Positions 22,187 to 32,718 of a stretch of DNA of 64,000 bases are shown here, in pieces. Source of the DNA: Aureobasidium sp. EXF-3400 (lineage: Eukaryota > Ascomycota > Dothideomycetes > Dothideales > Saccotheciaceae); contig SWBL01000293.1 of the NCBI GenBank assembly GCA_024195585.1, positions 1 through 64,000 on the forward strand, read 5' to 3'. Positions within the stretch are counted from its first letter, which is position 1. Every line of letters begins with the position of its first letter. The position numbers and the translations under genes were made by a program. The notes below the pieces were generated by a model. The model searched no databases. It was not told the DNA's origin and saw only the letters and a list, made by a program, of their open reading frames with translations.

Positions 22187-23269
22187 ATGCTGTCTCTGCG
22201 CCAACTCTCTCGTCAAGTGCCCCGTAGTGTCGCTCGTCTGACCGCGACCGCCGCTCGTCAGCCGCTGCGCACTCCTGCCTTTGCTGCTGCCAGAACTGCT
22301 GCTCAATTTTCCACCTCTCTATTCCGCCGCCAAGGTGTGTCCTGTCGTACCCATCTCCATCTCGGTTCTTGCTCATTGTTTTCCACCAGATGCCACCACC
22401 CAGGAACTTGCTGCCAAGCTGAACTCGGAAATCGCCCTTGAGAAGGAGCAGCAAGCAGATGACAGCTACCGCTACAACTGCCAAGAGTACATCGACAACA
22501 GCGAGTTCAAGATCGAGGATAAGCCTGGTCAAGAGGAGGTCCACCTCACCAGATCATACGGTGACGAAAAGTTCGACTTTCCAAACTGCGACTACGCCAC
22601 CAGCTTGCTGACATGCCATTTACAGCGTCAAGGTTACCTTCTCCATTGCCGATTTCAACACCTACGACGAAGAGGCCGACGCCGAGGATCCCGCTCTGTA
22701 CGGCGATGAGGACGGTGCGCTCGACATGGACGGCCAATCTGGAGGTGCCAACACCAAGGGTGCTGTGAACCAGGGCCGCACTTCTGGTGGTAACATGCGC
22801 GTTGCCCCCGAGGACGATGTCACTCCCGCCGACAGACCTGAATTGCAAGATGAGGAGGACAACTCGGCAAGCTTCCCCGTTCGTGTACAGGTCACCGTGA
22901 CCCGCGAAGGCAAGGGCGCACTCGCCATCGAGTGTCTCGCTCAGGACGGCGAGATCAGCATCGAGAATGTCTACCACTTCCCCAACGCCGAGCTGGCCGA
23001 GGCCAAGACAGCCGAGAAGGATTGGGCAAGAAGAAGTTTGTACACTGGACCTCCATTTGGCCAGCTTGACGAGGATCTTCAGATGCTTTTGGAACGTTTC
23101 CTCGAGGAGAGAGGCATCAACACACAAATGGCCCTCTTCATTCCCGAGTACATTGACCTGAAGGAGCAGAAGGAGTACATTGGCTGGTTGAACAGTAAGT
23201 GGACAGCCGCGCATGTGTCGGCTATATATACTAACGAGAATCTCAGACATGAAGAGCTTTGTCTCCTAA
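22187..23269 (+). CDS. MAM33: Mitochondrial p32-family acidic matrix protein
   Basis: This is a 306-residue member of the MAM33/p32 (mitochondrial glycoprotein) family, acidic trimeric matrix proteins linked to respiration and mitoribosome biogenesis. The model is join(22187..22334,22390..22570,22626..23194,23247..23269). The first 45 residues are rich in Arg, Ala and Ser without acids, a clear matrix presequence ending near FSTSLFRRQ. Next come the SEIALEKEQQ helix, the VTFSIADF strand, a long acidic/Gly-rich loop, the VQVTVTREG strand, YTGPPFGQLDEDLQ and the C-terminal FLEERGI...YIDLKEQKEYIGWL helix. The last exon is only 23 nt (DMKSFVS after the split codon). Assignment is secure; the third-exon acceptor (codon AAC) is the least certain detail. 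Confidence 0.93.
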
Positions 23270-23797
23270 AGAGAACTCGAGAGAAAAGGTGCCGACTTGG
23301 AAGAGAAGTCAATTTGTACATTACAGGAAAAGGGAGAGATTTATGCGAAGACGGTGTAAGTATGCCGCAAGGAGCGAGGAACATTAATGAAACCAACAAT
23401 TCCACTCAAAACTAGTGCTCTCAGAATGGTGAGAAAGAGGAGCTGCAGAGCTTTTTGACAATATCATGGCCGGATGGGTGTTCACCGTTCAGAAGACTCT
23501 ACTATCTTGCATTCACATCAGAATAAGATTGCGGGAGAAGAAGGCAGAAATGCCGGAGCATGACAAGCATGACATCAATGTGTGGGGGAACAGGGACCCT
23601 GAAACAAATGAAATGTGGGGAACTGGTTCCTGCCGTGAATCTCGTTAAACCATCTGACGATGCTGCTTCGTTTATTTCTACCTGACAAGTCACCTATTCG
23701 CTTTCAGACAAGACAGTTTTCGACAAGCACCACATCTCCAACTCAAGGCTCCTTCTCGTACTTACCCACATAAACATCCGCATACATATCACACACC
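23270..23797. other. Intergenic region
   Basis: This is 528 bp between tandem plus-strand genes. I see no gene. Confidence 0.5.
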
Positions 23798-24696
23798 ATG
23801 TCGACGGCACCACCAACCCTGATCAATCTACCTCCTTCTGATCCAGCGACGCCCTCTGATGCTCCTGGCACTCCCAACTCCACTACGACCTCCATGTCTG
23901 AGCTCTCCACGTCAGTACTCACGAGCACAAACTTCGATGACCTACTGACATGTGCTGTAGTGTTGCTATCAAGGACGGTCATCGCGGCCATCCATCTCAT
24001 TCGCACCACTCACAAGCTCCCACATCTGGTACCCTGGACGCTGAGCGTGCCGACCGCATCTCACGCCTCGCCGGTCTTGAGCGTGTAACGACTGCTCGCA
24101 ATCCCACTCCTCTCCACAACCTGACCCCTGGCGCTGCTGCCCCTCACTCGGGCCCCGCTGGTGGCTACTTTGACTCGCAAGGTGTTCCTCTTATGGGACG
24201 TGAGCGCAGCACCGTTGGCTCGGCTTCGGCAACTGGTAGTGTCGGCGGCCGCACTACTACCTGGGCCAGTGGAAGCGATGTCTACGATCACGACAAGATG
24301 AGCGAAAGTCAGGATATGGACATGGATACCTCTAGTGTTGGTGCTGCCTCCGAAACGAACAGTCTGGTCGGCTTTGGAGAGGGCGCTCGCACTCCTGCCC
24401 GTCACAGTACCGTTGGAAGCCCTAGTGTGACAAAGGCCACTCCCACCGCTTCAGCTTTGTCGCAATCTTTCCAAAGAGACTCCAGCTTGACTCCAGTCAG
24501 CTCCCACGCCCAATCAGACCAGCAAGACGTCCAGATGCTTGATCGCAGAACTCTCGATACTGGAACCGAGACCGCTGAGCGGATTATGCGTGAGCGTCTT
24601 GGTCCAGAGGGTGGTCAGCGAGGTCTCGAATCTCCCGACCCCTCTAGTGGTCCAGGACGTGATCTTGGAAAGTTCTACTTTGAGTCCAGCAAATGA
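23798..24696 (+). CDS. Unidentified 282-aa disordered protein
   Basis: The model is join(23798..23910,23961..24696), with a 50-bp intron (GTCAGT...TGTAG) that joins MSELST to VAIKDGHRGH. The protein is dominated by Ser, Thr, Pro and Gly with no hydrophobic core, so it is probably disordered and phosphorylated. Short ordered-looking parts are VAIKDGHRGHPSHSHHSQ, the LDAERADRISRLAGLERV helix, and the C-terminal TAERIMRERLGPEG and GRDLGKFYFESSK, which may be binding motifs. No signal peptide or membrane span is present. I do not recognise the family. Consistent protein composition in the spliced frame supports a real gene. Confidence 0.75.
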
Positions 24697-25417
24697 ACTG
24701 CTTGAGCTTGTCTTTGAAGAATAACCGATTGGTTCGCTGGCACGACTACACGAAACGAGTCATGAAAATACGCTGGTTTGGTTTCCAAGATCTGTACAGA
24801 CGGTATCAAGAAACGCTTGGAGCATCCTGCGCGTGTTAAAGACTGTCATATTGTAGCCATAGAAATGCACTAAACTTTGAAACCATGTGATGTGTTCCGA
24901 CGAATTGTATCGTCATTGAGCATTTTCGATACTCAAGGACAGGGTCGTACGGTCGTCGATCCAAACTATCCAATATCACTGACAATCTTGCTTACTGTAA
25001 GGAGCGGTATCACCAGGCCCGAAGAGAATTTGACCCAAGTAGTTCAAGAGATGCTACTGACGTTGAGCCAAAGAATTTGGCTCGAGTAGTTGAACGAACG
25101 TTGTTGACATTGAGCCAGCCATCTAAATTGACGATCACGGTTCACAGACACTCAACTCTGTAGGACTTGGGATTATTTTTGCCTTGCATAACAGTCGTCT
25201 CGTCGTCTACTGGATCACCATGTACGGGTAAGCCTCTTCACTGGCATATCAAAACCTTCAAAGCAAATGCATACTCGAATTGTACAATGCTAATGCTGAT
25301 CATGCTAATCCCGCGCTAATCATGCTACCCATGCATCCGCTACACCAAAAGCCATGCGCTACAACACCGAAAGCTCCACGCTGAACATCAACAACAAAAA
25401 ACATAATAACTCTGGGA
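24697..25417. other. Convergent intergenic region with a short duplication
   Basis: This is 721 bp between the 3' ends of the disordered-protein gene and EXO1. It contains a diverged 47-bp tandem duplication at 25026-25119 and ATGCTAAT-type words near 25290-25330. No gene is seen. Confidence 0.55.
25026..25119. repeat. Diverged 47-bp tandem duplication
   Basis: The copies at 25026-25072 and 25073-25119 both start GAATTTG and share GAGTAGTT-like and TTGAGCCA blocks. By hand count about 33 of 47 positions match, and most differences are transitions. It is noncoding. Confidence 0.7.
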
Positions 25418-27493
25418 TCAACCCGTGAATGCAAATCTCGCGAGATTCAGAGGAAAGCTCGGTCGGCGATGAAGGCCTTGTTCTTCCTCGTCCTCTTCTT
25501 CTCCTTCGCTGTCTGGTATCAAGAGATCCTCACTACCTTGTGAGAAGTATGGTTTGCTGGCACCGCTGGATTGCGTGTTTTGAGCCGAGGTGCGGCTCAG
25601 GGGTTGCGATTCTGCAGAAAGCCAGTCGGCCTCATTGATATCGTTGGTCGAATCGTCACATTGTAGGGTGACGTTACTCTTTTGATCCCTCACAGGCGAT
25701 GAACATGGAACCACAACTTCAGTTTCGCTCCTTTTTCGCTTCGACTCAGTCGTAGTGTGCAGATTTGTCACATCGTCACCCGAGGCAGTATCCTGGTACA
25801 AGAATCTGGTCCGCAATGACTGTATTTCGTTGGTCAACCCAGCTGTGAAAGGCGTCTCGGCTGTTGTGTCGGTGGTCTCGTCTGGCAGGCCAGCACTCTC
25901 GACATGGCGGAAGAGTGAAAACTTGTTCGTTTGTTTTACTGGACTTTGTCGTTCCGATATGCCTGGTATTAAGCTCATGGCCTGCTCAATCGAATCGTCG
26001 GACCAAAGATTGAATTCATCTTTCGATGAACCACCTTTGGTCTCAAGCACAGGGCTCTTGCGCGACTTAGGGGGCTTAAAGAATTTGCTTGTTCCAGATT
26101 CCACACGATCGACCGGCGTTGCTGGTGTAGATGCATATAAACCGTCGGAGGACAACCTTTGACGTTTTGGCGAAGCGGATTTGGTTCGCGAACTGTCTAC
26201 TAAGGGGCTCCGTGTCTGCTGTGGAGCATGTGCGCCGGTGGTTGCACGTGAAAGAAGAGAAGGCCGCCGGGCTGAGTCTGCAGACCAAGAAGCTGGACTA
26301 CGATGCAGGAGACGCTGTTGACTAGGCGAAGGTGTGAAGCTGTTCGGGTCAAGCTCGGCCAACGGGGTGCGCTGAGGCCTAAAGAAGCTGTCAATGGACT
26401 TGTGCTTCTTCAAATCAGGCGTTTGAAGAACTTGGGCACGATTGCGGGAACTGTGTTGAAAAGCGTTTCGCGGAAGTTTGGATGGACAAAGAGGTTGCTT
26501 CGTGTGAGGGTGTAGATCACCAACAGCGACCGCAGCAGCAATGCTGGCCTCAACATGATGGCCGATACACGGGAACTGAGCAAGATCCACATCAGGAGCG
26601 GGTTCGCTGAAGTTGACCAGACAGCGAGATTCAGGACAATACACCCATTGGTATAAAAAGGTGGCCTCGGCACCAGCAAAGGACTCGAGATAACCGGGTG
26701 GGACTTTAATTTTGCCTTCGAACTGCACGGATTTGATGATACGATCGAGGGTTTTGTGTTTGCGAATCATGCGGTAGGCAGTTTTGAGACCCATTTTCTC
26801 AATACCGGCAAGATAATCGCATCCGTTCAGAATGGCCATGAGTCTGAAATCAGCATCGGACCAGCCGACTAGACTGATCTCACGGCAGGCAGTAAAGTCG
26901 TCCCGGTTGATCATAATGCACTCTCCGTATTGATCGAGCTTGGTGAGCAGACAGCGAGCGCCAAATACTAGAAGATCAGAGTCCTCGGAGATGATGCCAT
27001 TCACCAGGCCACAACGTTCCAGATAGACCATCTGTGAGTCGGCTTCGTAGGGAGCAACAATGTAAGGCAGGGAGAGTTTCTTGAGTTCGTCGATAAGCTG
27101 ACGAGCCATCTCAGGCGTCACATCGATGCTTTTCTGCAACTCTGCCTGAGCCAGAGAAGACTTGCCTAGACGAAGAAACTCGAGACCTTTGGTTCTGCTC
27201 TCTCTGCGACGAGCGGCACGATCCTTTTCGGTGCCAGACTTGCTGGGTAGGTAGTCGCCATCGAAGACAAGATACGGGATAACATTGAAGTGTTGGAGCA
27301 TGCGGACTCGGTGCATGACAAAATCGAGCCATTTCCTGGTGGGTTTGGCCTGAGCGAGGTCAATTGCACATGCGATAGCGCCCCGATGTAGCCAGCCATA
27401 TGCATCGACAGCCAGGGTCTGACCAGAAAAGTGTTTGAGATGGCATGGCTTGTGAATTGACTTGAGCAGAGGGAGGAGACCTTGAATGCCCAT
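25418..27493 (-). CDS. EXO1: Exonuclease 1 (XPG/Rad2 family)
   Basis: This is a 691-residue, intronless 5'-3' exonuclease/flap nuclease of mismatch repair, end resection and replication. It starts with the family signature MGIQGLLPLLK. The metal-binding residues are visible: D30 (AVDAYGWLH), D78 (FDGD), E150 and D152 (YEADSQ), D171 and D173 (SEDSDLLVFG) and D226 (NGCDYLAG), followed by the helix-hairpin-helix segment (IEKMGLKTAYRMI). The region after about residue 350 is disordered, as in other Exo1 proteins. It contains HKSIDSFF (364-371), resembling a PCNA-interaction motif with His in place of Gln. The ATG at 27493 gives the canonical N terminus, which must be free for the active site. It is divergent from TMA16 (278 bp between starts). 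Confidence 0.95.
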   Translation of the reverse strand: MGIQGLLPLLKSIHKPCHLKHFSGQTLAVDAYGWLHRGAIACAIDLAQAKPTRKWLDFVMHRVRMLQHFNVIPYLVFDGDYLPSKSGTEKDRAARRRESRTKGLEFLRLGKSSLAQAELQKSIDVTPEMARQLIDELKKLSLPYIVAPYEADSQMVYLERCGLVNGIISEDSDLLVFGARCLLTKLDQYGECIMINRDDFTACREISLVGWSDADFRLMAILNGCDYLAGIEKMGLKTAYRMIRKHKTLDRIIKSVQFEGKIKVPPGYLESFAGAEATFLYQWVYCPESRCLVNFSEPAPDVDLAQFPCIGHHVEASIAAAVAVGDLHPHTKQPLCPSKLPRNAFQHSSRNRAQVLQTPDLKKHKSIDSFFRPQRTPLAELDPNSFTPSPSQQRLLHRSPASWSADSARRPSLLSRATTGAHAPQQTRSPLVDSSRTKSASPKRQRLSSDGLYASTPATPVDRVESGTSKFFKPPKSRKSPVLETKGGSSKDEFNLWSDDSIEQAMSLIPGISERQSPVKQTNKFSLFRHVESAGLPDETTDTTAETPFTAGLTNEIQSLRTRFLYQDTASGDDVTNLHTTTESKRKRSETEVVVPCSSPVRDQKSNVTLQCDDSTNDINEADWLSAESQPLSRTSAQNTQSSGASKPYFSQGSEDLLIPDSEGEEEDEEEQGLHRRPSFPLNLARFAFTG

Positions 27494-27771
27494 GGCGAGT
27501 GACGAGCTAGAAATCCATGCTCTGCAAGCAGCCAACAGAAGACGTGTCAGCGAGGTGTGCAAGACTTGAGCGAGAGCCAATGTCAAGGACTGCAAGTGGC
27601 GTCCAGAGGGCGGGCGCGTTCAGACGCGTGCTCGACCGCTCTCCCCTGTATCGATCGGGCCGGCCCGGGGTTTGGCAGACTGGCGGCTCTCGGCTTGTCT
27701 GGATGTCGTTGCAGGCTTGCAGCGGAGAAAATAAAAAAATAAACCGATACGCATCTTACATCAAACAAACC
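27494..27771. promoter_or_regulatory. Divergent promoter EXO1 / TMA16
   Basis: This 278-bp gap separates two start codons on opposite strands. An A-rich tract (AAAATAAAAAAATAAA, about 27727-27742) lies just before TMA16. A shared promoter is inferred from geometry. Confidence 0.5.
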
Positions 27772-28358
27772 ATGCCGTCCAAATTTGCAAAGGTTCAGAA
27801 GCAAGTGTCAAAGAAGAAGGGCGGTGCCCTGGCTTTGCATGAGAACAGTCGTGACGCTCTCCGTCTGCGCGCTGCTGTTGCAAGAGACGACCGTGTTGCA
27901 CGTCTGGGCGCTGTGCGCGAGAAGTTGAATGATGCATACCGTACGTCCTGCCTCGACAAAAAGACAGCACCCGACTAACCACTGCCTCAGTCTACCGCAT
28001 TCTCTTCCTCCAGGACGAAATCCCCGATCCGCTACGTCCCCTGACCGACGCCGAAGTCCACCAGGTAATTGAGAAATACCTTCGCCGCGAAGACGAGTCT
28101 CTGGATGCCCTCAAGGCCGAACGTCGCCCAGGACGCCCCAAGAGCACAAAGCAAAATTTGCTAGAACAGCAGCAGAACCAGGAACAGAAAGAATACGAGT
28201 CCGGTTTCTGGGTACCCGACATGCGCGACGAGGCCACCCTCTTAAAACTACGCAACTGGAAGGGCGAGTGGATTGCTCTGAGCCCTCTTAGCTACATACG
28301 AGTCGAGAAGTCTGGCAGCATCACAGAGAGTGCCTTCCCACCCAAAGGTGCTTCATGA
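27772..28358 (+). CDS. TMA16: Translation machinery-associated protein 16
   Basis: This is a 178-residue pre-60S ribosome-associated protein. The model is join(27772..27940,27991..28358), with a 50-bp intron splitting a Leu codon. The N terminus is strongly basic (MPSKFAKVQKQVSKKKGG), typical of ribosome-bound assembly factors. It is followed by the helical RDALRLRAAVARDDRVARL segment, YRILFLQDEIPD, the RRPGRPKS basic patch, and the C-terminal SGFWVPDMRDEATL plus LRNWKGEW block that marks the family. The length equals that of the yeast protein. Assignment is good. It probably works in the nucleolus and nucleus during late large-subunit maturation. Confidence 0.92.
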
Positions 28359-28854
28359 GCCCTCAGTTGCTCTGCCTAGCCACTCTCCCAATGCCAGGTA
28401 CATGTTGCCTCGCATGCTCTACTACCACGCCTAAACATGGCAACCTCGCCGAGACGACCGCTCCGGTCACAGCCGTCTGCGCTTGACTCGCCTCTGGCCC
28501 TCGCCTGAGTGCCCTTCGCTGCACCGCTTCAGCTTGTCGATACTGCAGATCCCTCTTCACTACAGGAGGCCTGAGCAGCGCCCCTGTCTTGACTAGTACC
28601 AGTTTCGATATCGATTCCTGGACCCTTTCTGGAGTATGGATTACTCACATTATGTATCCAACATTAAGACCGCCAACTTGCTTCAAATCCTTTCAATCAC
28701 ATGTGCATAGCTTGTGCTCTTTTTCCTTGTCAAGCACAATTCATTGCACATATTCCTACATCAAAGGGGTATCATACACATCTCAGCGGTGGCCATCCTC
28801 ACCCGCCTTCTGTTCCCAAATGTACTCTTCCTGTGACGCTCGAGCCCGAGCTAA
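28359..28854. other. Convergent intergenic region
   Basis: This is 496 bp between the stops of TMA16 and VPS41. It is presumably 3' UTR. I see no gene. Confidence 0.5.
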
Positions 28855-31800
28855 TTACTCGTCGGGCATTGTGCACACCGGGCATCCACCTTGTACTGCT
28901 CGTTTGATCTGGTGCGCATGCTCGACCTTGGCTTGCACACTTCTGCCAGTGTCAATGGGCTCTTCGTCTTCCGAAAGCCTTTGCCCCTGTATCCTCTCGA
29001 CATCGGCTTGATCTGCCTTTGTGTCGAGCTCCAAGAGACAGGACAAGTGGAAGACATGGCCACAATTAAATCCAATAAGAGTTTCTCTCTCTGTTATATC
29101 CTTGTCAGTATGAAGTTGAAAAATGGTCGTGCTCGGTAGTTGTATCTTACCGTCCTGATGGAACACATCTTTGCAGCCAACACAGTGCCCTGGTTTGGAC
29201 CCGTAATCGGTGCTATCATCCTCTATGCCATTACCGTTGATGATCGGGACCGCGTCTGCATGTACCTCAACTTCATCAAGCTTTTCGTGTGTTACGTCAA
29301 ATTTGACCGCCTTCTTCTGTCCTGCTCGGAGAACATCCATGCCCGATGTCACCTCACCTCTCAAAACTTTGGCAACGCCATCGCTGATGCTGTGCTGAAT
29401 CTCATACTCGCGGATCATCTTACCGATGCCTTCCCGTAGGCCCTCAACCTCGAGGCCATTTGGTATCCGCCTTACCACCGTAATGGGATTGATGGATGTG
29501 CCAACTTCTTCCAACAGCGCACGTATGAATTTTGGTTTGTCCATGCTATAATCCAACAAGTCATCCCAGAGATCAGGATTCTCCTTGGTGAACGAAATGG
29601 CTTGACTGACGTCGCCGAGCTCTCCGATAATCAAGAACAAGGCTTTCTTTGTCTGGCCAGTCTTGCTAAGAAGATACACAAGCTCCGGTATATAGTGTTT
29701 CTCCTCACATATATGCGATGCATTTTCGTATGTGTACGAGGTCGAAGATCGGAGGAAGTCCATCAGCAATTCCCGATTGTACTGTGCGAAGAGTGTTACT
29801 GCCAGATCGCCGTAGTGTTCAACCAGCAATCGGCCTTCTTCTATCTGTTGTTGAAGCTTCATGCGCTCCGCTCGGCTCATTGGTATTTCTTCATCTGTCG
29901 TTCGGCCTGTCCAAAGAGCACGGAGGTAGAAGAACAGGAATGGTCGATACGTTGGCCCACGCTGCTCGAGCTGCGACACCACAACTTCAGGTCGGATGTT
30001 CCCCGAAAAGGCTTCGTCTACCAATAGGCGAACGACTTCGGCCGAGGCTTCTTCCAGTTCTTCCAAGGAGGCAGTCCTCATCTGCTCCCGGGGGACACGA
30101 AGCATCAATAGACCAGGTATATCGTCAGAGACAGCATCCGCGAGATGGTATTCGCGAATCAACGACATGGCTGCATCGCCGTTCTGCAGTCGGACGTAAC
30201 AGCGCAAGGCATCTGTTGTGCAACCTTCAGCGAGGTGGAGCTTTGCCAGTCCGTCCAGCAGAATGCGCCAGTCCCTCCCTCGCTGTCCACCCTCAACAGA
30301 CTCTTCATTGACGTCGCTCGAGTCAAGCTTGTTCTGAATGGCCGTTTTTACGCTTGTGATATCGAATAACTCGGGATCCCAGCGTTCTAAAAGTTCACGG
30401 AATCTTGGTCGATCGTGACCAATGTAGTGGCCTAGAACGACTTCATATACGAATGAAGGCAAAGCAGGCTTCATATCGGTACTGGGAATATAGGGCGTGA
30501 TCTCATCGAAATGACCATCTTGTGCGAACGCCAACACCCATTTCTCCCACCTAGAAGAGGTACCAAGGACCTGACCGGCTATCTTGCCAGCCGTCGACCA
30601 CTCGTCGTTTGCAACAAGCTGCTGTATCCACAAGTCTCCCACCCGTTGTTTCTCTTTGATGGCGATGGAGTTCTGGATCTTCTCGGGAGACATAGTAGTC
30701 TGAGAAACATCCTCATCAGCAAAGAAATCAGCAAGGGTGTTTTGAGCACGTGTGGGTCCACTCGGAGAAGAGGGAATAGATTGTCGATCACTTGGTACGC
30801 CGACTATGCCAGGATGGTCATCAATCAAACTCCAGGCCTTTCCATACTGCTTGCGCTCGAGCAACCAGCTGAGATGATCCGAGAGCTCACGCCTGATAGC
30901 CAGAACACAATCATAAGGGCTGTGAACGAAAAGCTTGAGGCCTGTTCGCGCGAGGAAGGGGTTTGCATCAGGAGCTGAATTAGGCGGTACACCGAGTTGA
31001 GAACCACCAACAGAACCTGCTGGCGATCTGATAGCGGTTCTTCCACCTTCGCTAGGTGGCGGGCTCTTGATGCTGGCTCCAGAACTGAAAAGACGTGTGG
31101 CACTCGCACCTGCATCCCATAAACCGGCACCGAAATTCTCCAGAGCGCCCTTCTGTGCTGGGGCAAGACGGGGTGGTGGGGGCACATAGAGCGATGTCAG
31201 TTGATAGTCAGCGGCAGATAGTGACTCGAATCTATTGATGTTGAGAGTGTCAACGTCAACTTCTTCACCAGTCGCAAAGTTGATCAAGCGAAGCTCGGGT
31301 TGTAGACCAGTTTGCCGGTGATGTCTGCCTCGCTTTGGAGTGTCTTGTACAGATGAAGGGATGGGATTGTCTTGGTCGTCGCGCGTACGATAAGCAAGAA
31401 CGGCAAGCAAGGAAGGGGTATACAGCGACAATCCAGAAACAACACAATCTTCGAATGTCAGTTTGTGAAGGATGTCGGCACGTCCAGGGAGTCGCTGAAC
31501 ACCGTTCTTGCCAGTAGTCATACGCGATGCATAGACATGAATCAGCCAAGCAGTATCTCCCCATCCAACGAGCAATTTTTCCGGGGGGCTCTTTTTGGAA
31601 GGCTTGGTTGAGTCTTGAGCAGCAGAGCCATTTGGAGCTCTGGGTTCGTCCAAGTCTGCTTCAAGAGCGTCATCATTGATCCACTGCACCCGAGCTTTCC
31701 ATACAGAAGCCATGTCTGGCCAGGCATTGCGGTTGGGTCGATCGATATGTGCAATGCGTTTCCAAGCCGACTCTGATTCGTGTGATTCAAGCTTGAGATG

Positions 31801-32718
31801 CGAGCGCATGATCTTGATGCCGTGCTCGTTGACCCAGACAACGAAGCGACCACTGCTTGAAAAGGAAATCGTGCTGATGGCACCCTCACCGGAGTGCAAG
31901 ACGGTGTCCTTGCCTGTACTGTGTCCCAGGCCTATGGAACCAAGCCAACCAGAGGCGGCAGCGGCGGCACTGTTTGTGTTGGCATCGGCACTCACACCAG
32001 ATTTGGCGCCGGTAGTCATGATAAGGTTCCCAGAGAGACCGCCAGAGAGGTATGTGCGGTCAGTCTTGTACTCTGGCGAGAGAGCGACGGCGTTGATAGG
32101 CCGGGCGAAGTTGCGGAGAGTGACGTCCTTGGGATCGACGAGCGAAGAGACGCAAACATGGCCATCGATGGAAGCAGTAGCGATGTGGATCAGATTGGAA
32201 GGGGTCGGAGGTAGGTTTGGAGACTGCTTGGGGTTACGCGACGAAGGTATGGGTAGCGATGGGGCTCGCCAGGCATTCGAGTTCAAACGGTCTAGACGAG
32301 GAAGGTTGGAGAAGGGCTGTGGAGTAGGGGAGACATCGATTGCGGTGATGGAGGCCGAGTGGGCGTGGTAGAGGCGTAAAGACTGCAACGAGGGCAGGGC
32401 GAGGGTGTGGATGTTTCCGTTGTGAGTACCGAGAATCATCTTGTCACCGGCGACGAGCAGTGAACTGGTGGCATCGCCATTGCGGTATACACTGCCCAGT
32501 GCGGCCGTCAGCTTGTCGTACTTGAGATGTGGCTCGTCCTCGTCTTCCTCTTCGTCCTCAGCGTCGCTGGAGTCCGAGTCTACATGGCTGGCCTTGTCGT
32601 CGTCGCGTACAACATCGTCTTGTTGTTGTTGATGGGCGAGGGGCTGGGGTGTGCTTGGGCGGTCGGTGGCTACGGGGGGTTGCTCATTGTGGTGAGTCGC
32701 CTTTTGCGCAGCAGACAT
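28855..32718 (-). CDS. VPS41: HOPS complex subunit Vps41
   Basis: This is a 1267-residue tethering subunit for fusion at late endosome and vacuole membranes. The model is complement(join(28855..29090,29151..32718)). An N-terminal disordered acidic region (SDSSDAEDEEEDEDE) precedes a WD40-like propeller (about residues 60-560; for example NGNIHTLALP and HSASITAID). A clathrin-heavy-chain-type helical repeat follows, then a C-terminal RING-H2 (CVGCKDVF, GFNCGHVFHLSC, GCPVC). The 60-bp intron 29091-29150 lies inside the RING and is free of stops, so a read-through ORF would insert 20 residues between its zinc ligands; splicing restores DERETLIGFNCGH. A second in-frame ATG at 32820 would add 34 residues with no family resemblance. 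It is the first ATG of the frame, so the true start is not certain. Confidence 0.93.
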   Translation of the reverse strand: MSAAQKATHHNEQPPVATDRPSTPQPLAHQQQQDDVVRDDDKASHVDSDSSDAEDEEEDEDEPHLKYDKLTAALGSVYRNGDATSSLLVAGDKMILGTHNGNIHTLALPSLQSLRLYHAHSASITAIDVSPTPQPFSNLPRLDRLNSNAWRAPSLPIPSSRNPKQSPNLPPTPSNLIHIATASIDGHVCVSSLVDPKDVTLRNFARPINAVALSPEYKTDRTYLSGGLSGNLIMTTGAKSGVSADANTNSAAAAASGWLGSIGLGHSTGKDTVLHSGEGAISTISFSSSGRFVVWVNEHGIKIMRSHLKLESHESESAWKRIAHIDRPNRNAWPDMASVWKARVQWINDDALEADLDEPRAPNGSAAQDSTKPSKKSPPEKLLVGWGDTAWLIHVYASRMTTGKNGVQRLPGRADILHKLTFEDCVVSGLSLYTPSLLAVLAYRTRDDQDNPIPSSVQDTPKRGRHHRQTGLQPELRLINFATGEEVDVDTLNINRFESLSAADYQLTSLYVPPPPRLAPAQKGALENFGAGLWDAGASATRLFSSGASIKSPPPSEGGRTAIRSPAGSVGGSQLGVPPNSAPDANPFLARTGLKLFVHSPYDCVLAIRRELSDHLSWLLERKQYGKAWSLIDDHPGIVGVPSDRQSIPSSPSGPTRAQNTLADFFADEDVSQTTMSPEKIQNSIAIKEKQRVGDLWIQQLVANDEWSTAGKIAGQVLGTSSRWEKWVLAFAQDGHFDEITPYIPSTDMKPALPSFVYEVVLGHYIGHDRPRFRELLERWDPELFDITSVKTAIQNKLDSSDVNEESVEGGQRGRDWRILLDGLAKLHLAEGCTTDALRCYVRLQNGDAAMSLIREYHLADAVSDDIPGLLMLRVPREQMRTASLEELEEASAEVVRLLVDEAFSGNIRPEVVVSQLEQRGPTYRPFLFFYLRALWTGRTTDEEIPMSRAERMKLQQQIEEGRLLVEHYGDLAVTLFAQYNRELLMDFLRSSTSYTYENASHICEEKHYIPELVYLLSKTGQTKKALFLIIGELGDVSQAISFTKENPDLWDDLLDYSMDKPKFIRALLEEVGTSINPITVVRRIPNGLEVEGLREGIGKMIREYEIQHSISDGVAKVLRGEVTSGMDVLRAGQKKAVKFDVTHEKLDEVEVHADAVPIINGNGIEDDSTDYGSKPGHCVGCKDVFHQDGKIQLPSTTIFQLHTDKDITERETLIGFNCGHVFHLSCLLELDTKADQADVERIQGQRLSEDEEPIDTGRSVQAKVEHAHQIKRAVQGGCPVCTMPDE

